DNA of 64,000 bases from Streptomyces cynarae. GTDB lineage: Bacteria; Actinomycetota; Actinomycetes; Streptomycetales; Streptomycetaceae. Below, piece after piece: positions 36,086 through 44,395 of this stretch. Made by a program: the position numbers and the translations under genes. Below the pieces are notes generated by a model, which had not been told where the DNA came from, did no database searches, and saw only the letters and a list, made by a program, of their open reading frames with translations. Position 1 is the first letter of the stretch. The number at the start of each line of letters is the position of its first letter. Location: NCBI RefSeq assembly GCF_025642135.1, contig NZ_CP106793.1, positions 7,656,001 through 7,720,000 on the forward strand, read 5' to 3'.

Positions 36086-37764
36086 TGGCCGGTCCCGACC
36101 TTGTCCAGGACGTTCGTGGTCATCCATTGCGTCAGGCGGTCACCACTGCTGGACTTCCAGCTGGAGATGGCCGCCTGGACGTCGGAGACCTTCTTCTTGC
36201 CGTGGTAGCAGTCCTTGATGGTGTCCTCCACCGACTGTGCGGCGGCGGCGTTCGCCAGCGACTGCGACAGGCTGATGTTCACGTTCCAGAACAGCGGCTT
36301 GTACCCGTACTTCACGTTCGCGGCAGCCCAGCCGGAGTAGTCCTTGGTGACGACGTCGGCGCCCTGGTTGCTGACCACGGAGGTCGGCGAGGCCAGGAAG
36401 GGGTAGGTGGTCGCCTGGACGAACTTCTGGCCCTCCTTGGTCGCCGTCGGCACACCGTTGTTCATCGTGTAGTGGACGCCCTCGACGCCGTAGTTGACCA
36501 TGGTGTACTCGCGCGAGCCGTAGGGCGCGGCCAGGTAGTTGGCAACCGACAGCAGTTCCTCGATCTGGGCCGGCTTCAGACGCTTGTTCAGGTAGCTGAT
36601 CATGCTGGCGGAAGGACCGAGGAAGATGCTCGGAGTGCCCTTGCCGTCGGCGGCGAAGATGTCGAACGCGCCGCGGCGGTAGTTCTTGTCCGCGGCGGTG
36701 CCCGACTGGTGGTCGGCAAGGTTCCACGCGCCGAGGCCCCCGCCGGCGATCAGCACCTTCCCGGAGTAGAACCGGGTGCCCTGGGCGGCGTTGTCCCCCG
36801 CCAGGGCGTCGGGGTGCATGAAGCCGGACTTCGCCAGACGGTAGTGCCAGTCCATGGCCTCCAGGAACTCCGGCAGTTCGTACTTGTGGACCAGCTTGCC
36901 GTCCACCAGCTTCCACTGCGCCGGCACGCCCCAGAAGAGGGAGAGGTAGGTCCACACGTCGTCGAAGGCCCACACACCGCGCTTGGCGTCGGTCAGCTCC
37001 TTGCCCAGGTTCCACATGTCGTCGGCGGACTTGACCTGGTCCGCGGTGATCCCCTTGGCCTCCAGGATGTCACGGCGGTGGAAGATGGCGCCGGCGAGGG
37101 AGAAGTTGGTGGAGAAGCAGGGGATTCCGTAGATCCTGTCGCCCCACGCGCAGGTCTGCCAGGCGCCGGTGGGCAGGGCGGCGAGGTTCGGGTACTTCTT
37201 GACCTTGTCGCCGGCCAGGTAGGGGGTGAGGTCCGCGAGCTGGGTCCCGGCCAGTTCGCCGGTGTTGAAGGCGTTGTTCCACCAGGCCGGCAGCTGAATC
37301 CAGTCGGGCAGGCGGCGCGCGGCGGTCATGGTGGGGACGATGGTGTTGTAGTTGTTGCCATCGGCCGGCTTGATGGCGAGGTTGACGCCGAGGGCCTTGT
37401 TCATGGCCTGATAGAAGGAGTTCCCCGCGGGGGGGACGGTCCCCCACAGCGGGGTGACCGCGGTGTAGCTGCCGCCCTTGCCCGGCACCCCGGAGACCGT
37501 CGCGACCTGGTCGGTGGGGTAGCGCAGGAACCCCGGGTCGGTCGCCGCCCCGTTGCCGCCACCCGACACGGACGGGATGTCCGGCTTCACGGCCGTGCTG
37601 GGCACGTAGGCCGGCAGCGCCGCCTTCAGACCCGACTTGGTGTTCGCACCGGTCTTCTGCTGCGTGCCGCCTCCGCAGGCGGACAGCAGCGGCGCCATCG
37701 CGGCGGCTCCCGCGACCGACGCGGCCGTACCGATGAAGGTTCTGCGATTCAGCTGACTGCTCAT
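36082..37764 (-). CDS. Oligosaccharide ABC transporter substrate-binding lipoprotein (LipO type)
   Basis: A 560-residue extracytoplasmic solute-binding protein. It begins with a Tat-like signal RRTFIGTAASVAGAAAMAPL and the lipobox LLSAC with Cys30. The size (over 500 residues) and motifs such as IFHRRDILEAKGI and NYGVEGVHY are typical of LipO partners of LplB/LplC, which bind larger oligosaccharides. The ATG at 37764 has AGGAGAAGGG upstream. Its promoter region, shared with the divergent GH3 gene, holds two LacI-type palindromes. The exact sugar is unknown; hemicellulose oligomers are likely from context. Confidence 0.92.
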   Translation of the reverse strand: MSSQLNRRTFIGTAASVAGAAAMAPLLSACGGGTQQKTGANTKSGLKAALPAYVPSTAVKPDIPSVSGGGNGAATDPGFLRYPTDQVATVSGVPGKGGSYTAVTPLWGTVPPAGNSFYQAMNKALGVNLAIKPADGNNYNTIVPTMTAARRLPDWIQLPAWWNNAFNTGELAGTQLADLTPYLAGDKVKKYPNLAALPTGAWQTCAWGDRIYGIPCFSTNFSLAGAIFHRRDILEAKGITADQVKSADDMWNLGKELTDAKRGVWAFDDVWTYLSLFWGVPAQWKLVDGKLVHKYELPEFLEAMDWHYRLAKSGFMHPDALAGDNAAQGTRFYSGKVLIAGGGLGAWNLADHQSGTAADKNYRRGAFDIFAADGKGTPSIFLGPSASMISYLNKRLKPAQIEELLSVANYLAAPYGSREYTMVNYGVEGVHYTMNNGVPTATKEGQKFVQATTYPFLASPTSVVSNQGADVVTKDYSGWAAANVKYGYKPLFWNVNISLSQSLANAAAAQSVEDTIKDCYHGKKKVSDVQAAISSWKSSSGDRLTQWMTTNVLDKVGTGQ

Positions 37765-37792
37765 AGTGGAGGCGGCCCTTCTCCTGCGAAGC

Positions 37793-37808
37793 GTCGAAGC
37801 GCTTAAAC
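37793..37808. promoter_or_regulatory. LacI-type operator, GTCGA family, copy 1
   Basis: GTCGAAGCGCTTAAAC, a palindrome around a central GCGC, 29 nt upstream of the binding-protein ATG. It shares pattern and core with the site at 37914. Confidence 0.7.
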
Positions 37809-37913
37809 GATTGGCGGGACCGTATCGACCGTTCTCCTGCTGGACAAGGGGAGAAACCAAAGCAAAAAAATCCTTTCTGCTTTCGTTGCACAGCCTGGAC
37901 GGCCCGTGACAGC

Positions 37914-37929
37914 GTCGATGCGCTTCGAC
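37914..37929. promoter_or_regulatory. LacI-type operator, GTCGA family, copy 2
   Basis: GTCGATGCGCTTCGAC, a nearly perfect 16-bp palindrome around GCGC, 121 bp centre to centre from copy 1, in the divergent region between the transporter and GH3 genes. The spacing would allow looping between two bound repressor dimers. Confidence 0.75.
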
Positions 37930-37987
37930 TACTGTTCCGTCCCACTCGCTGGGGGTCAGCCGCGTGAGTCCACCATCCGTCTCCGCT

Positions 37988-38004
37988 GACGAAAACTTTC
38001 CGTC
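37988..38004. promoter_or_regulatory. Palindrome upstream of the GH3 gene (GAAA-n-TTTC type)
   Basis: GACGAAAACTTTCCGTC, a 17-bp palindrome with one mismatch, ends 17 nt before the GH3 start codon. A related GAAAGTTTC core occurs upstream of the lacI gene at 41056, so this pair probably defines the site of that regulator. Confidence 0.6.
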
Positions 38005-38021
38005 AGGATCCGGCGCTGCTC

Positions 38022-40829
38022 TTGCGGACGAGCGTCGGCGACTTGCTCGAACGACTCACCCTCGACGAAAAGCTCGCGATGCTGCACCAGTACGCTCCCG
38101 CGGTGCCGCGTCTGGGCGTCGCGGCGTTCCGCACCGGGACCGAGGCGCTGCACGGTGTGGCCTGGCTGGGCGAGGCGACCGTCTTCCCGCAGGCGGTGGG
38201 GCTGGGCGCGACCTGGGACGAGGAACTGGTGCACCGGATTGCCGAAGCCGTCTCGGTCGAGCTGCGCGCCTTCCACCACCACCGCCCGCCCGCCTCCGGC
38301 CCGGGCACCAACAGCCTGCAGGCGTGGGCCCCGGTGGTGAACCCGCTGCGCGACCCGCGCTGGGGCCGCAACGAGGAGGGTTACTCCGAAGACCCCGTGC
38401 ACACCGCGCGGCTGGGCACCGCCTACTGCCAGGGCCTGGTCGGCGACCACCCGCACCACCTGCGCGTCGCCTCCGTCCTCAAGCACTTCCTCGCCTACAA
38501 CAACGAGGACGACCGCTGCACCACCTCCTCCGGGCTACGCCCACGCGTACTGCACGAATACGACCTGGCCGCGTTCCGGCCCGTCGTCGCCTCCGGCGCG
38601 GCCACCGGCGCCATGGCCGCCTACAACCTGGTCAACGGCCGCCCGTGCCACGTCAGCCCGCTCATCGAGGACGAGCTGCGGCGCTGGGTCGTCTCCACCG
38701 GCCGCGAGCTGTTCGTGGTCAGCGACGCCGAAGCACCCTGCAACCTCGTCGACCCCCAGCACCACTTCGACGACCACCCCCAGGCCTACGCCGCAGCCCT
38801 CAAGGCCGGCATCGACAGCTTCACCGACCACGAACAGGACAGCGCCACCGTCATCGGCTGGCTGCGCCAGGCCATCGAGCGATCCCTGATCGACGAGGAC
38901 GACGTCGACCGCGCCATACGGCGGCAACTCGAACTGCGTTTCCGACTCGGCGAGTTCGACCAGCACCTCGATCCGTACGCCGGCATCGGCCCCGACGTCA
39001 TCGACCACCCCCGCCACCGCGAGCTGGCCCGGCTCGCCGCGACCGAGTCGGTGGTGCTGCTCAAGAACGACGGACTGCTGCCCCTGGATGCAGCCCGCAC
39101 CCCGACGATCAGCGTCATCGGCCCGCTGTCCGACACCCTGTGCGAGGACTGGTACAGCGGCACTCTGCCCTACCAGGTCACCGCCGCCGCAGGGCTGGAA
39201 GCAGCACTCGCCGATCAGGGCGGACACGTGGTCCGGGTCGAGGGCTGCGACCGCATCGCCCTGCGCTCGCGCACCACCGGCGAACTGCTCGGCAAGACCT
39301 CCTTCGACACTGTCGACTGGGGCGAGGGCGCACTGACACTGCGCGATGCCGACACCGGCCGCTACCTGAGCGTCAAGGACGACGGTCACCTGGAAGCCGA
39401 CCAGCAACAGCTCAAGTCCTGGTTCATCCACGAAACGTTCCGCGTGGAACCCGACCCTGCCGGCGGCCCCGACGCCGTGCTGCTGCGCAACGTCCTCACC
39501 GGCCGCTACGCCGCCATCGACCCCGCCGACGGCGCGGTGAGGATGACGGCCGAGACCCCGCAGGCCGCCGAAACCTTCCACCGCGAACTGCTCCGCGACG
39601 GCATCGCCGAAGCACGGACCGCCGCCCAGAGCGCCGACGTCGCCGTCGTCGTCCTCGGCAACCACCCCCTGATCGGCGGCCGCGAGACCCAGGACCGGGC
39701 GAACATCGCACTGCCCGAAGGACAGCAGGAGCTGCTGCGGGCGGTCGCCGCCGTCCGCCCCCAGACCGTGCTGGTCGTCATGAGCAGCTACCCCTACGCC
39801 CTGGACTGGGCCGACACGCACCTGCCCGCCGTACTGTGGACCTCACACGCGGGACAGGAGGCCGGCCACGGCCTGGCCGCCGTCCTGCTCGGCGAGACCG
39901 ACCCCTCCGGGCGCCTGCCCCAGACCTGGTACCGGGGCGAGGACGAACTCCCCCACCCACTCGACTACGACATCGTCAAAGCCGGCTGGACCTACCAGTA
40001 CCACCGCACCCCACCCCTCTACCCCTTCGGCCACGGTCTGTCCTACACCGACTTCACCTACCACGACCTGCGCCTGTCCGCAGCGTCCATCGACCCCGAC
40101 GGCGCGGTCGACATCTCGGTCACCCTGACCGACACCGGCACCCGCCCCGGAAGCGAAGTCGTCCAGCTCTACGTCCGCGCGACGGACGCCCGCTATGAGG
40201 CGCCCCGGCTGAAGCTCGCCGACTTCGCCAAGGTCCGGCTCGCCCCGGGCGGAAGCCAGGAGGTCACCTTCCACCTGACCGCCGAACAGCTCGCCCACTG
40301 GGACGTCACCACCGGGGCCTTCACCACCGACCCGGGCACGTACGAGGTCCTCATCGCCCGGTCCGCCGAGGACGTCGTCCTCACCGCGCCCCTCACCGTC
40401 ACCGGAACCGCTCCCGGACCACGGACAGTTGTCGACCATCGCACCAGGGCCGCCGACTTCGACGACTACGAGAACCTCACACTCGTCGACGCCACCCGCA
40501 CCACCGGCGACGCGATCACCCCCAAGGACCCCACAAAACCCGCCACCACCCTCTTCCGCTCCGCCGACCTGACCTCCGCGGTCCGCCTGGAAGCCGAGGT
40601 CGCGCGCGCGGACACCGGGCCGGGCGAGGCTCTCCTGGAACTCAGGGCCGACGAACGCCTCCTCGCGGCCCTCCCCGTGCCGATCACCGGCGGCCGCTAC
40701 ACGTGGACGACCGTCACCCAGGAGTTCCCCGCACCGCTGGACGGCGTGCACGACCTGCACCTCACCCTGCGCGGAGACTTCCGGCTGGCCGCCTTCCGCC
40801 TCGCCTCACCCCAGGCAGTCGCGGACTGA
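38022..40829 (+). CDS. GH3 glycoside hydrolase (beta-xylosidase/beta-glucosidase) with inserted and appended beta domains
   Basis: A 935-residue cytoplasmic enzyme. The GH3 barrel covers about 1-320, with PLRDPRWGRNEEGYSEDP, KHF and the nucleophile Asp235 in FVVSDAEAP. The alpha/beta-sandwich follows from about 335 (ESVVLLKNDGLLPL) but is interrupted at about 411-521 by a repeat-containing segment (TLRDADTGRYLSVKDDGHLE, RNVLTGRYAAIDPADG) resembling a fascin-like beta-trefoil. A fibronectin III-like domain follows YPFGHGLSYTDF, and the last 145 residues look like a CBM6-type sandwich. The TTG at 38022 is used because the frame has no better start. It is divergent from the oligosaccharide importer. 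Confidence 0.88.
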   Translation: MRTSVGDLLERLTLDEKLAMLHQYAPAVPRLGVAAFRTGTEALHGVAWLGEATVFPQAVGLGATWDEELVHRIAEAVSVELRAFHHHRPPASGPGTNSLQAWAPVVNPLRDPRWGRNEEGYSEDPVHTARLGTAYCQGLVGDHPHHLRVASVLKHFLAYNNEDDRCTTSSGLRPRVLHEYDLAAFRPVVASGAATGAMAAYNLVNGRPCHVSPLIEDELRRWVVSTGRELFVVSDAEAPCNLVDPQHHFDDHPQAYAAALKAGIDSFTDHEQDSATVIGWLRQAIERSLIDEDDVDRAIRRQLELRFRLGEFDQHLDPYAGIGPDVIDHPRHRELARLAATESVVLLKNDGLLPLDAARTPTISVIGPLSDTLCEDWYSGTLPYQVTAAAGLEAALADQGGHVVRVEGCDRIALRSRTTGELLGKTSFDTVDWGEGALTLRDADTGRYLSVKDDGHLEADQQQLKSWFIHETFRVEPDPAGGPDAVLLRNVLTGRYAAIDPADGAVRMTAETPQAAETFHRELLRDGIAEARTAAQSADVAVVVLGNHPLIGGRETQDRANIALPEGQQELLRAVAAVRPQTVLVVMSSYPYALDWADTHLPAVLWTSHAGQEAGHGLAAVLLGETDPSGRLPQTWYRGEDELPHPLDYDIVKAGWTYQYHRTPPLYPFGHGLSYTDFTYHDLRLSAASIDPDGAVDISVTLTDTGTRPGSEVVQLYVRATDARYEAPRLKLADFAKVRLAPGGSQEVTFHLTAEQLAHWDVTTGAFTTDPGTYEVLIARSAEDVVLTAPLTVTGTAPGPRTVVDHRTRAADFDDYENLTLVDATRTTGDAITPKDPTKPATTLFRSADLTSAVRLEAEVARADTGPGEALLELRADERLLAALPVPITGGRYTWTTVTQEFPAPLDGVHDLHLTLRGDFRLAAFRLASPQAVAD

Positions 40830-40835
40830 GACCGG

Positions 40836-40862
40836 GCGGCCCGCCCCCGAGGGGCGGGCCGC
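40836..40862 (+). terminator. Terminator of the GH3 gene
   Basis: A perfect 12-bp stem, GCGGCCCGCCCC with GGGGCGGGCCGC, and a 3-nt loop lie 7 nt after the stop codon. Confidence 0.8.
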
Positions 40863-41005
40863 GCCCGCGCCGACCCGGGAACGACCGGGCCCGACCGTGG
40901 CGCCGGCTTGCTCGGTGGTCATGCACCGGATCGTGCTGCTGCCGCCGCACACATCCTGCGGCGCGATCCCGGCCTCCGGCGAGGCAGGCCGCGTCGCGCT
41001 ACCGC

Positions 41006-41019
41006 AGGAAAGTTTCGTC
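41006..41019. promoter_or_regulatory. GAAAGTTTC palindrome upstream of the third lacI gene
   Basis: AGGAAAGTTTCGTC includes the perfect 9-bp palindrome GAAAGTTTC (41008-41016) and resembles, in inverted orientation, the 17-bp site in front of GH3 (37988). It is a candidate autoregulatory operator. Confidence 0.55.
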
Positions 41020-41055
41020 GCTTGCGGGCGGAGAGAGCTAATATGATGCGGGCGG

Positions 41056-42222
41056 ATGTCCTGGTCCGGCTATGCGGCAACCGCTAAGGTGCCGCACCCG
41101 CCGGGCAGGCTGCCGGTCGCTCGGCCGGCCATCGTGGGCGGCGAGGACGCGAAGGATCGGAAGGCGGCTTTGGCTGACGACGCAGCGGAAGGACTGGCGG
41201 ATGGTGGCGAACGCCCCGGGGGTGACTCCTCCCGGCCGGTGACGATCGCGTTCATCGCCGAGTCGGCGGGCGTATCGGTTCCGACCGTCTCGAAGGTGCT
41301 CAACGGCAAGTCGGGGGTGTCGCCCGGCACCCGTGCCCGCGTCGAGGAGCTGATCGACCGGTACGGCTACCGCAAGCTTTCGGGCGCCAATCGCAACAAC
41401 GTGGTGGAGCTGGTGTTCCGCGAGCTGGAGAGCATGTGGGCCGTGGAGATCATCCGGGGTGTGGAGCGGGTGGCCAGCAAGCACCGCGTGGGGCTGATGG
41501 TCTCGCGCTTCGGCCTGCACGACTCACCCGCTCCAGCCTGGGACGACACCGTGGCCCGCCGCCCGAACTGCGTGCTGTCGGTGGCGCAGCTCTCCGAGGC
41601 CGAGCGCGAGCAGCTCCAGGCGAAGGGCATTCCGTTCGTCGTCTTCGATCCGACCTGTGAACTGCCGGACGACGTCCCCTTCGTCGGCGCCACCAACTGG
41701 TCCGGCGGCCGGGCCGCGACCCGCCACCTGACCGAGCTGGGCCATCGCCGCATCGCGATGATCAGCGGACCGCAGGACGTGCTGTGCTGCGCTGCCCGGC
41801 TGGACGGCTACCGCTCGGCGCTGCAGGCCGCCGGTCTGCCGGCCGATCCGGACCTCGTGGTCCACGCCAAGCTCACCCGGGAGGACGGCTACGCCGCGGC
41901 GCGCGACCTGCTGTCCCGGCCCGACCGCCCCACCGCGATCTTCGCCGCGAACGACCTCCTGGCGCTCGGGGTCTACCAGGCCGCGCGCGAAGCCGGCCTG
42001 TACATCCCCGAGGACTTGAGCGTGGTCGGTTTCGACGACCTGCCGGCGGTGTCCTGGGTGGACCCGCCATTGACCACCGTCCACCAGCCGCTGACCGAGA
42101 TGGCCATCGCGGCGACCGAACTCGCACTGACCCTCGGCCGCGGTGAGCAGGCACCCCAGACCGGACTGGAGATCGCGACGACCCTCACCGTACGGGAGAG
42201 CACGGCGCCACCGAAGGACTGA
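41056..42222 (+). CDS. LacI-family regulator downstream of GH3
   Basis: A regulator of up to 388 residues. The HTH (IAFIAESAGVSVPTVSKVLN) starts near residue 64, unusually far in, so the real start may be a TTG near 41170 (GGCTTTGGCTGACGAC) or the N-terminal 60 residues may be a flexible tail. The ligand domain is full length, ending EDLSVVGFDDLPAVSWVDPPLTTVHQPL and LTVREST. It resembles xylose/xylan-type repressors (LacI with VELVFRELESMWAVEIIRGVE). It probably controls the GH3 gene through the GAAA-n-TTTC palindromes. Confidence 0.88.
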   Translation: MSWSGYAATAKVPHPPGRLPVARPAIVGGEDAKDRKAALADDAAEGLADGGERPGGDSSRPVTIAFIAESAGVSVPTVSKVLNGKSGVSPGTRARVEELIDRYGYRKLSGANRNNVVELVFRELESMWAVEIIRGVERVASKHRVGLMVSRFGLHDSPAPAWDDTVARRPNCVLSVAQLSEAEREQLQAKGIPFVVFDPTCELPDDVPFVGATNWSGGRAATRHLTELGHRRIAMISGPQDVLCCAARLDGYRSALQAAGLPADPDLVVHAKLTREDGYAAARDLLSRPDRPTAIFAANDLLALGVYQAAREAGLYIPEDLSVVGFDDLPAVSWVDPPLTTVHQPLTEMAIAATELALTLGRGEQAPQTGLEIATTLTVRESTAPPKD

Positions 42223-42614
42223 TGGCATGGCTGCGCCGCCGGACCGCCGGACCGCGGGGCCAGTTGGCCAGGAAATCCAGAGTCTCCATCAAAACCGGAA
42301 AGCTTCGCCCTGAGTAGGGCAAAACCCGGGTACAGCCCGACTCGCCTGCTCCCGGGGTCCTGACAGGTCGCACCGAACGCACTCCCGTACTGCCCGGACT
42401 ACTGCTTGCCGCTCCGTGCGTCGTCACCCGAACAGCCTCTGTGGCGCCGCCCGCCCCCGCCCCGCCCATCGGCCCCGTCCGCAAGGTCTTCCCGCACTGT
42501 CGCCGGCGTGGCAGGGCTGCTCTCGCCGACAGTTCGGGATGCAGAGGGACATGGCCGCACATAGCGTCGGCTTCGCACGGCGGATGCCCGTTCGGTGTGG
42601 GAGGTCGGTCGGTC
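42223..42614. other. 392-nt intergenic region
   Basis: No gene is supported. It contains a small hairpin GCCCT-GAGT-AGGGC at 42307-42320 and, at 42327-42341, the 15-mer CGGGTACAGCCCGAC that also occurs (inverted) in the araBAD terminator at 21846-21860. A promoter for the membrane protein gene at 42615 is presumably in the right half. Confidence 0.5.
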
Positions 42615-43157
42615 ATGGGATCTGTCACCGAGCGGCACAGCCGTCCGCAGGGCTCGCTGCTCGTGCGGCGGTGGCGTCAGGCTGCGGAGCGGCATCTCAC
42701 GCCGCTCCAGCGGTCGTTGCTGGTGACATGGATCTCCTTCGGAGTGACCTTCGGTACGGTGCGGATCATCACCCACGGCATCCGGGGCGGATGGCTGCCC
42801 TGGGGGAACATCTCCGCGGGCGGCGAGCACCTGCACCACTACAACTTCGGCATCGCCACCCTCGCCGGTGTGGGCCTGATCGCCGTACGCGGTGACGAGC
42901 GGGCCATCGGGCACCCCGCCGTCGCGGCCGCCTACGGGTGCGGGACCGCACTGATCCTCGACGAGTTCGCGCTGCTGCTGGACCTGCAGGACGTCTACTG
43001 GGCCAAGCAGGGCCGGATCAGCGTCGACGCCTCCATCGGCTTCCTGTCCGCGCTCGGCACGTACCTGACCGCCAAACCCTTCTGGCACGAGGTCGGCCGG
43101 ATCACGCGCCACCACATCGCCACGGCGGCCGAGCGCGGCGTGTCGGCGGCCGTCTGA
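42615..43157 (+). CDS. Integral membrane protein of unknown function
   Basis: A 180-residue protein with about four hydrophobic segments: SLLVTWISFGVTFGTVRIITHGI, FGIATLAGVGLIAV, VAAAYGCGTALILDEFALLLDL and a weaker one near SIGFLSALGTYLT. Conserved-looking polar groups sit between them (GGEHLHHYNFG with three His, DEFALLLDLQDVYW), suggesting a metal or substrate site in or near the membrane. I recognise the general type from actinobacteria but know no function. GGGAGG lies upstream of the ATG; the next gene begins 28 nt after the stop and also encodes a membrane protein. Confidence 0.75.
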   Translation: MGSVTERHSRPQGSLLVRRWRQAAERHLTPLQRSLLVTWISFGVTFGTVRIITHGIRGGWLPWGNISAGGEHLHHYNFGIATLAGVGLIAVRGDERAIGHPAVAAAYGCGTALILDEFALLLDLQDVYWAKQGRISVDASIGFLSALGTYLTAKPFWHEVGRITRHHIATAAERGVSAAV

Positions 43158-43185
43158 GCGGCTTCGTGAGGGTGAGGAGGACCCC

Positions 43186-43563
43186 ATGAGTGCGACCCCC
43201 GGCGCTGCGGACGGCCGAGGCTCCGGCGGGCTGCGGGACGGGGGTCGCCCCGCGCCGCGCACGCCTGGCGCACGACTGCGGCTGTCGGGGGCCGATCCCT
43301 GGTCGGTCATGACGACCAGCTTCCTGATATCGGTCACTCTGGGGCTCTGCTCGATCGTGACCGTCGCCCTGTTGTGGGTGCTGCTGACCGTGGTCGGAGC
43401 GGTGGCCTGGCGGTCGCTGGGCTGGGCGCTCGCCCTCACCGCCGGCGTCGCGGTGGTCGAAGTCGCGCTGACCACGGCACTGGCGACCCTGGCCGCCTTC
43501 CTCTACAACATGTCGGCAGGCCTCGTGGGCGGCGTCGAGCTGACGGCGACCGAGGACGAGTAG
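43186..43563 (+). CDS. DUF3566-like small membrane protein
   Basis: A 125-residue protein. After a Gly/Arg-rich N-terminus (1-35) it shows the DUF3566 core: ADPWSVMTTSFLISVTLGLC, a transmembrane helix, then VEVALTTALATLAAFLYNMSAGLVGGVELTATEDE, very like the C-terminal signature of the DUF3566 protein normally encoded next to gyrA. This copy has a shorter loop between its two helices and sits far from gyrA, so it is probably a paralogue. The function is unknown. Confidence 0.78.
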   Translation: MSATPGAADGRGSGGLRDGGRPAPRTPGARLRLSGADPWSVMTTSFLISVTLGLCSIVTVALLWVLLTVVGAVAWRSLGWALALTAGVAVVEVALTTALATLAAFLYNMSAGLVGGVELTATEDE

Positions 43564-43603
43564 CGGTTGGACCCGGCCGGCCTGCTGCGGGAGCATTCCG
43601 GGC

Positions 43604-44395
43604 GTGATGCGACGACAGGCGGTGACGGTCGGTGTGGATCTCGCCGCGAGCGCCCGGCGTACCGCCGTGTGCCGGATGACGTGGGGCGGCGGGCCAGGGG
43701 TGACGGCGGAGTTCCTCGAGCCCGAGGGGGACGACGGCCTGCTGGCCGTGATCCGGTCGGCCGACAAGACCGGCCTGGACTGTCCTCTCGGCTGGCCGTC
43801 GAGCTTCGTGGCGACGGTCGAGGCGCATCACCGGGGTGAGCGCCTTCCGCCTCCCGCCGGGTACGGGGAACACGCGGACGGAAGGCCGGGCCTTGACCCG
43901 CTGCGGTTCCGGCTGACCGACGACATCACCTGGAAGGCGACCGCCATGCGGCCCCCGCTGTCGGTGTCCACCGATCTGCTGGGTGTCGTGGCGCTGCGGG
44001 CGGCGCGGCTGCTGGACGCCCTCGCGGCGACGGGGGTGGAGGTGCCCCGGGACGGCTTGGGACCGGTCGCCGAGGTCTACCCGGCTGCCGCGCTCCGGCG
44101 CTGGGGGATCCGCCCCGCCGGCAGCTACAAGAGAGCGGCGCCCGAGGCGCGGGCCGTCCGCGAGCACATCATCGGCTCGGTCGAGGCCGGGTTGGGGGCG
44201 CCCCTGCCCGGGGCCGTCCGGGAGCGGTGCGTCGACAGCCACGACCACCTCGACGCCCTGGTCTGCGCCCTGGTCGCCCGTGCCGTCCTGATCGGGGACA
44301 CCGTGGGGCCGCGTACCGCGGACGAGCGCGCCGCAGCGGCACGGGAGGGCTGGATCCACCTGCCGGGGCCGGACCTCGCCGCACTCCACCGCTGA
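43604..44395 (+). CDS. DUF429 family protein (predicted RNase H-like nuclease)
   Basis: A 263-residue soluble protein. VTVGVDLAASARRTAVCRM is the first strand with an acidic residue of the RNase H-like fold, GLDCPLGWPSSFV the second, YPAAALRRWGI and the C-terminal SHDHLDALVCALVARA the remaining acidic positions. The family is predicted to be a nuclease; no activity is established. The 3' 271 nt overlap, antisense, the open end of the metalloprotease frame coming from the right. Confidence 0.85.
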   Translation: MMRRQAVTVGVDLAASARRTAVCRMTWGGGPGVTAEFLEPEGDDGLLAVIRSADKTGLDCPLGWPSSFVATVEAHHRGERLPPPAGYGEHADGRPGLDPLRFRLTDDITWKATAMRPPLSVSTDLLGVVALRAARLLDALAATGVEVPRDGLGPVAEVYPAAALRRWGIRPAGSYKRAAPEARAVREHIIGSVEAGLGAPLPGAVRERCVDSHDHLDALVCALVARAVLIGDTVGPRTADERAAAAREGWIHLPGPDLAALHR

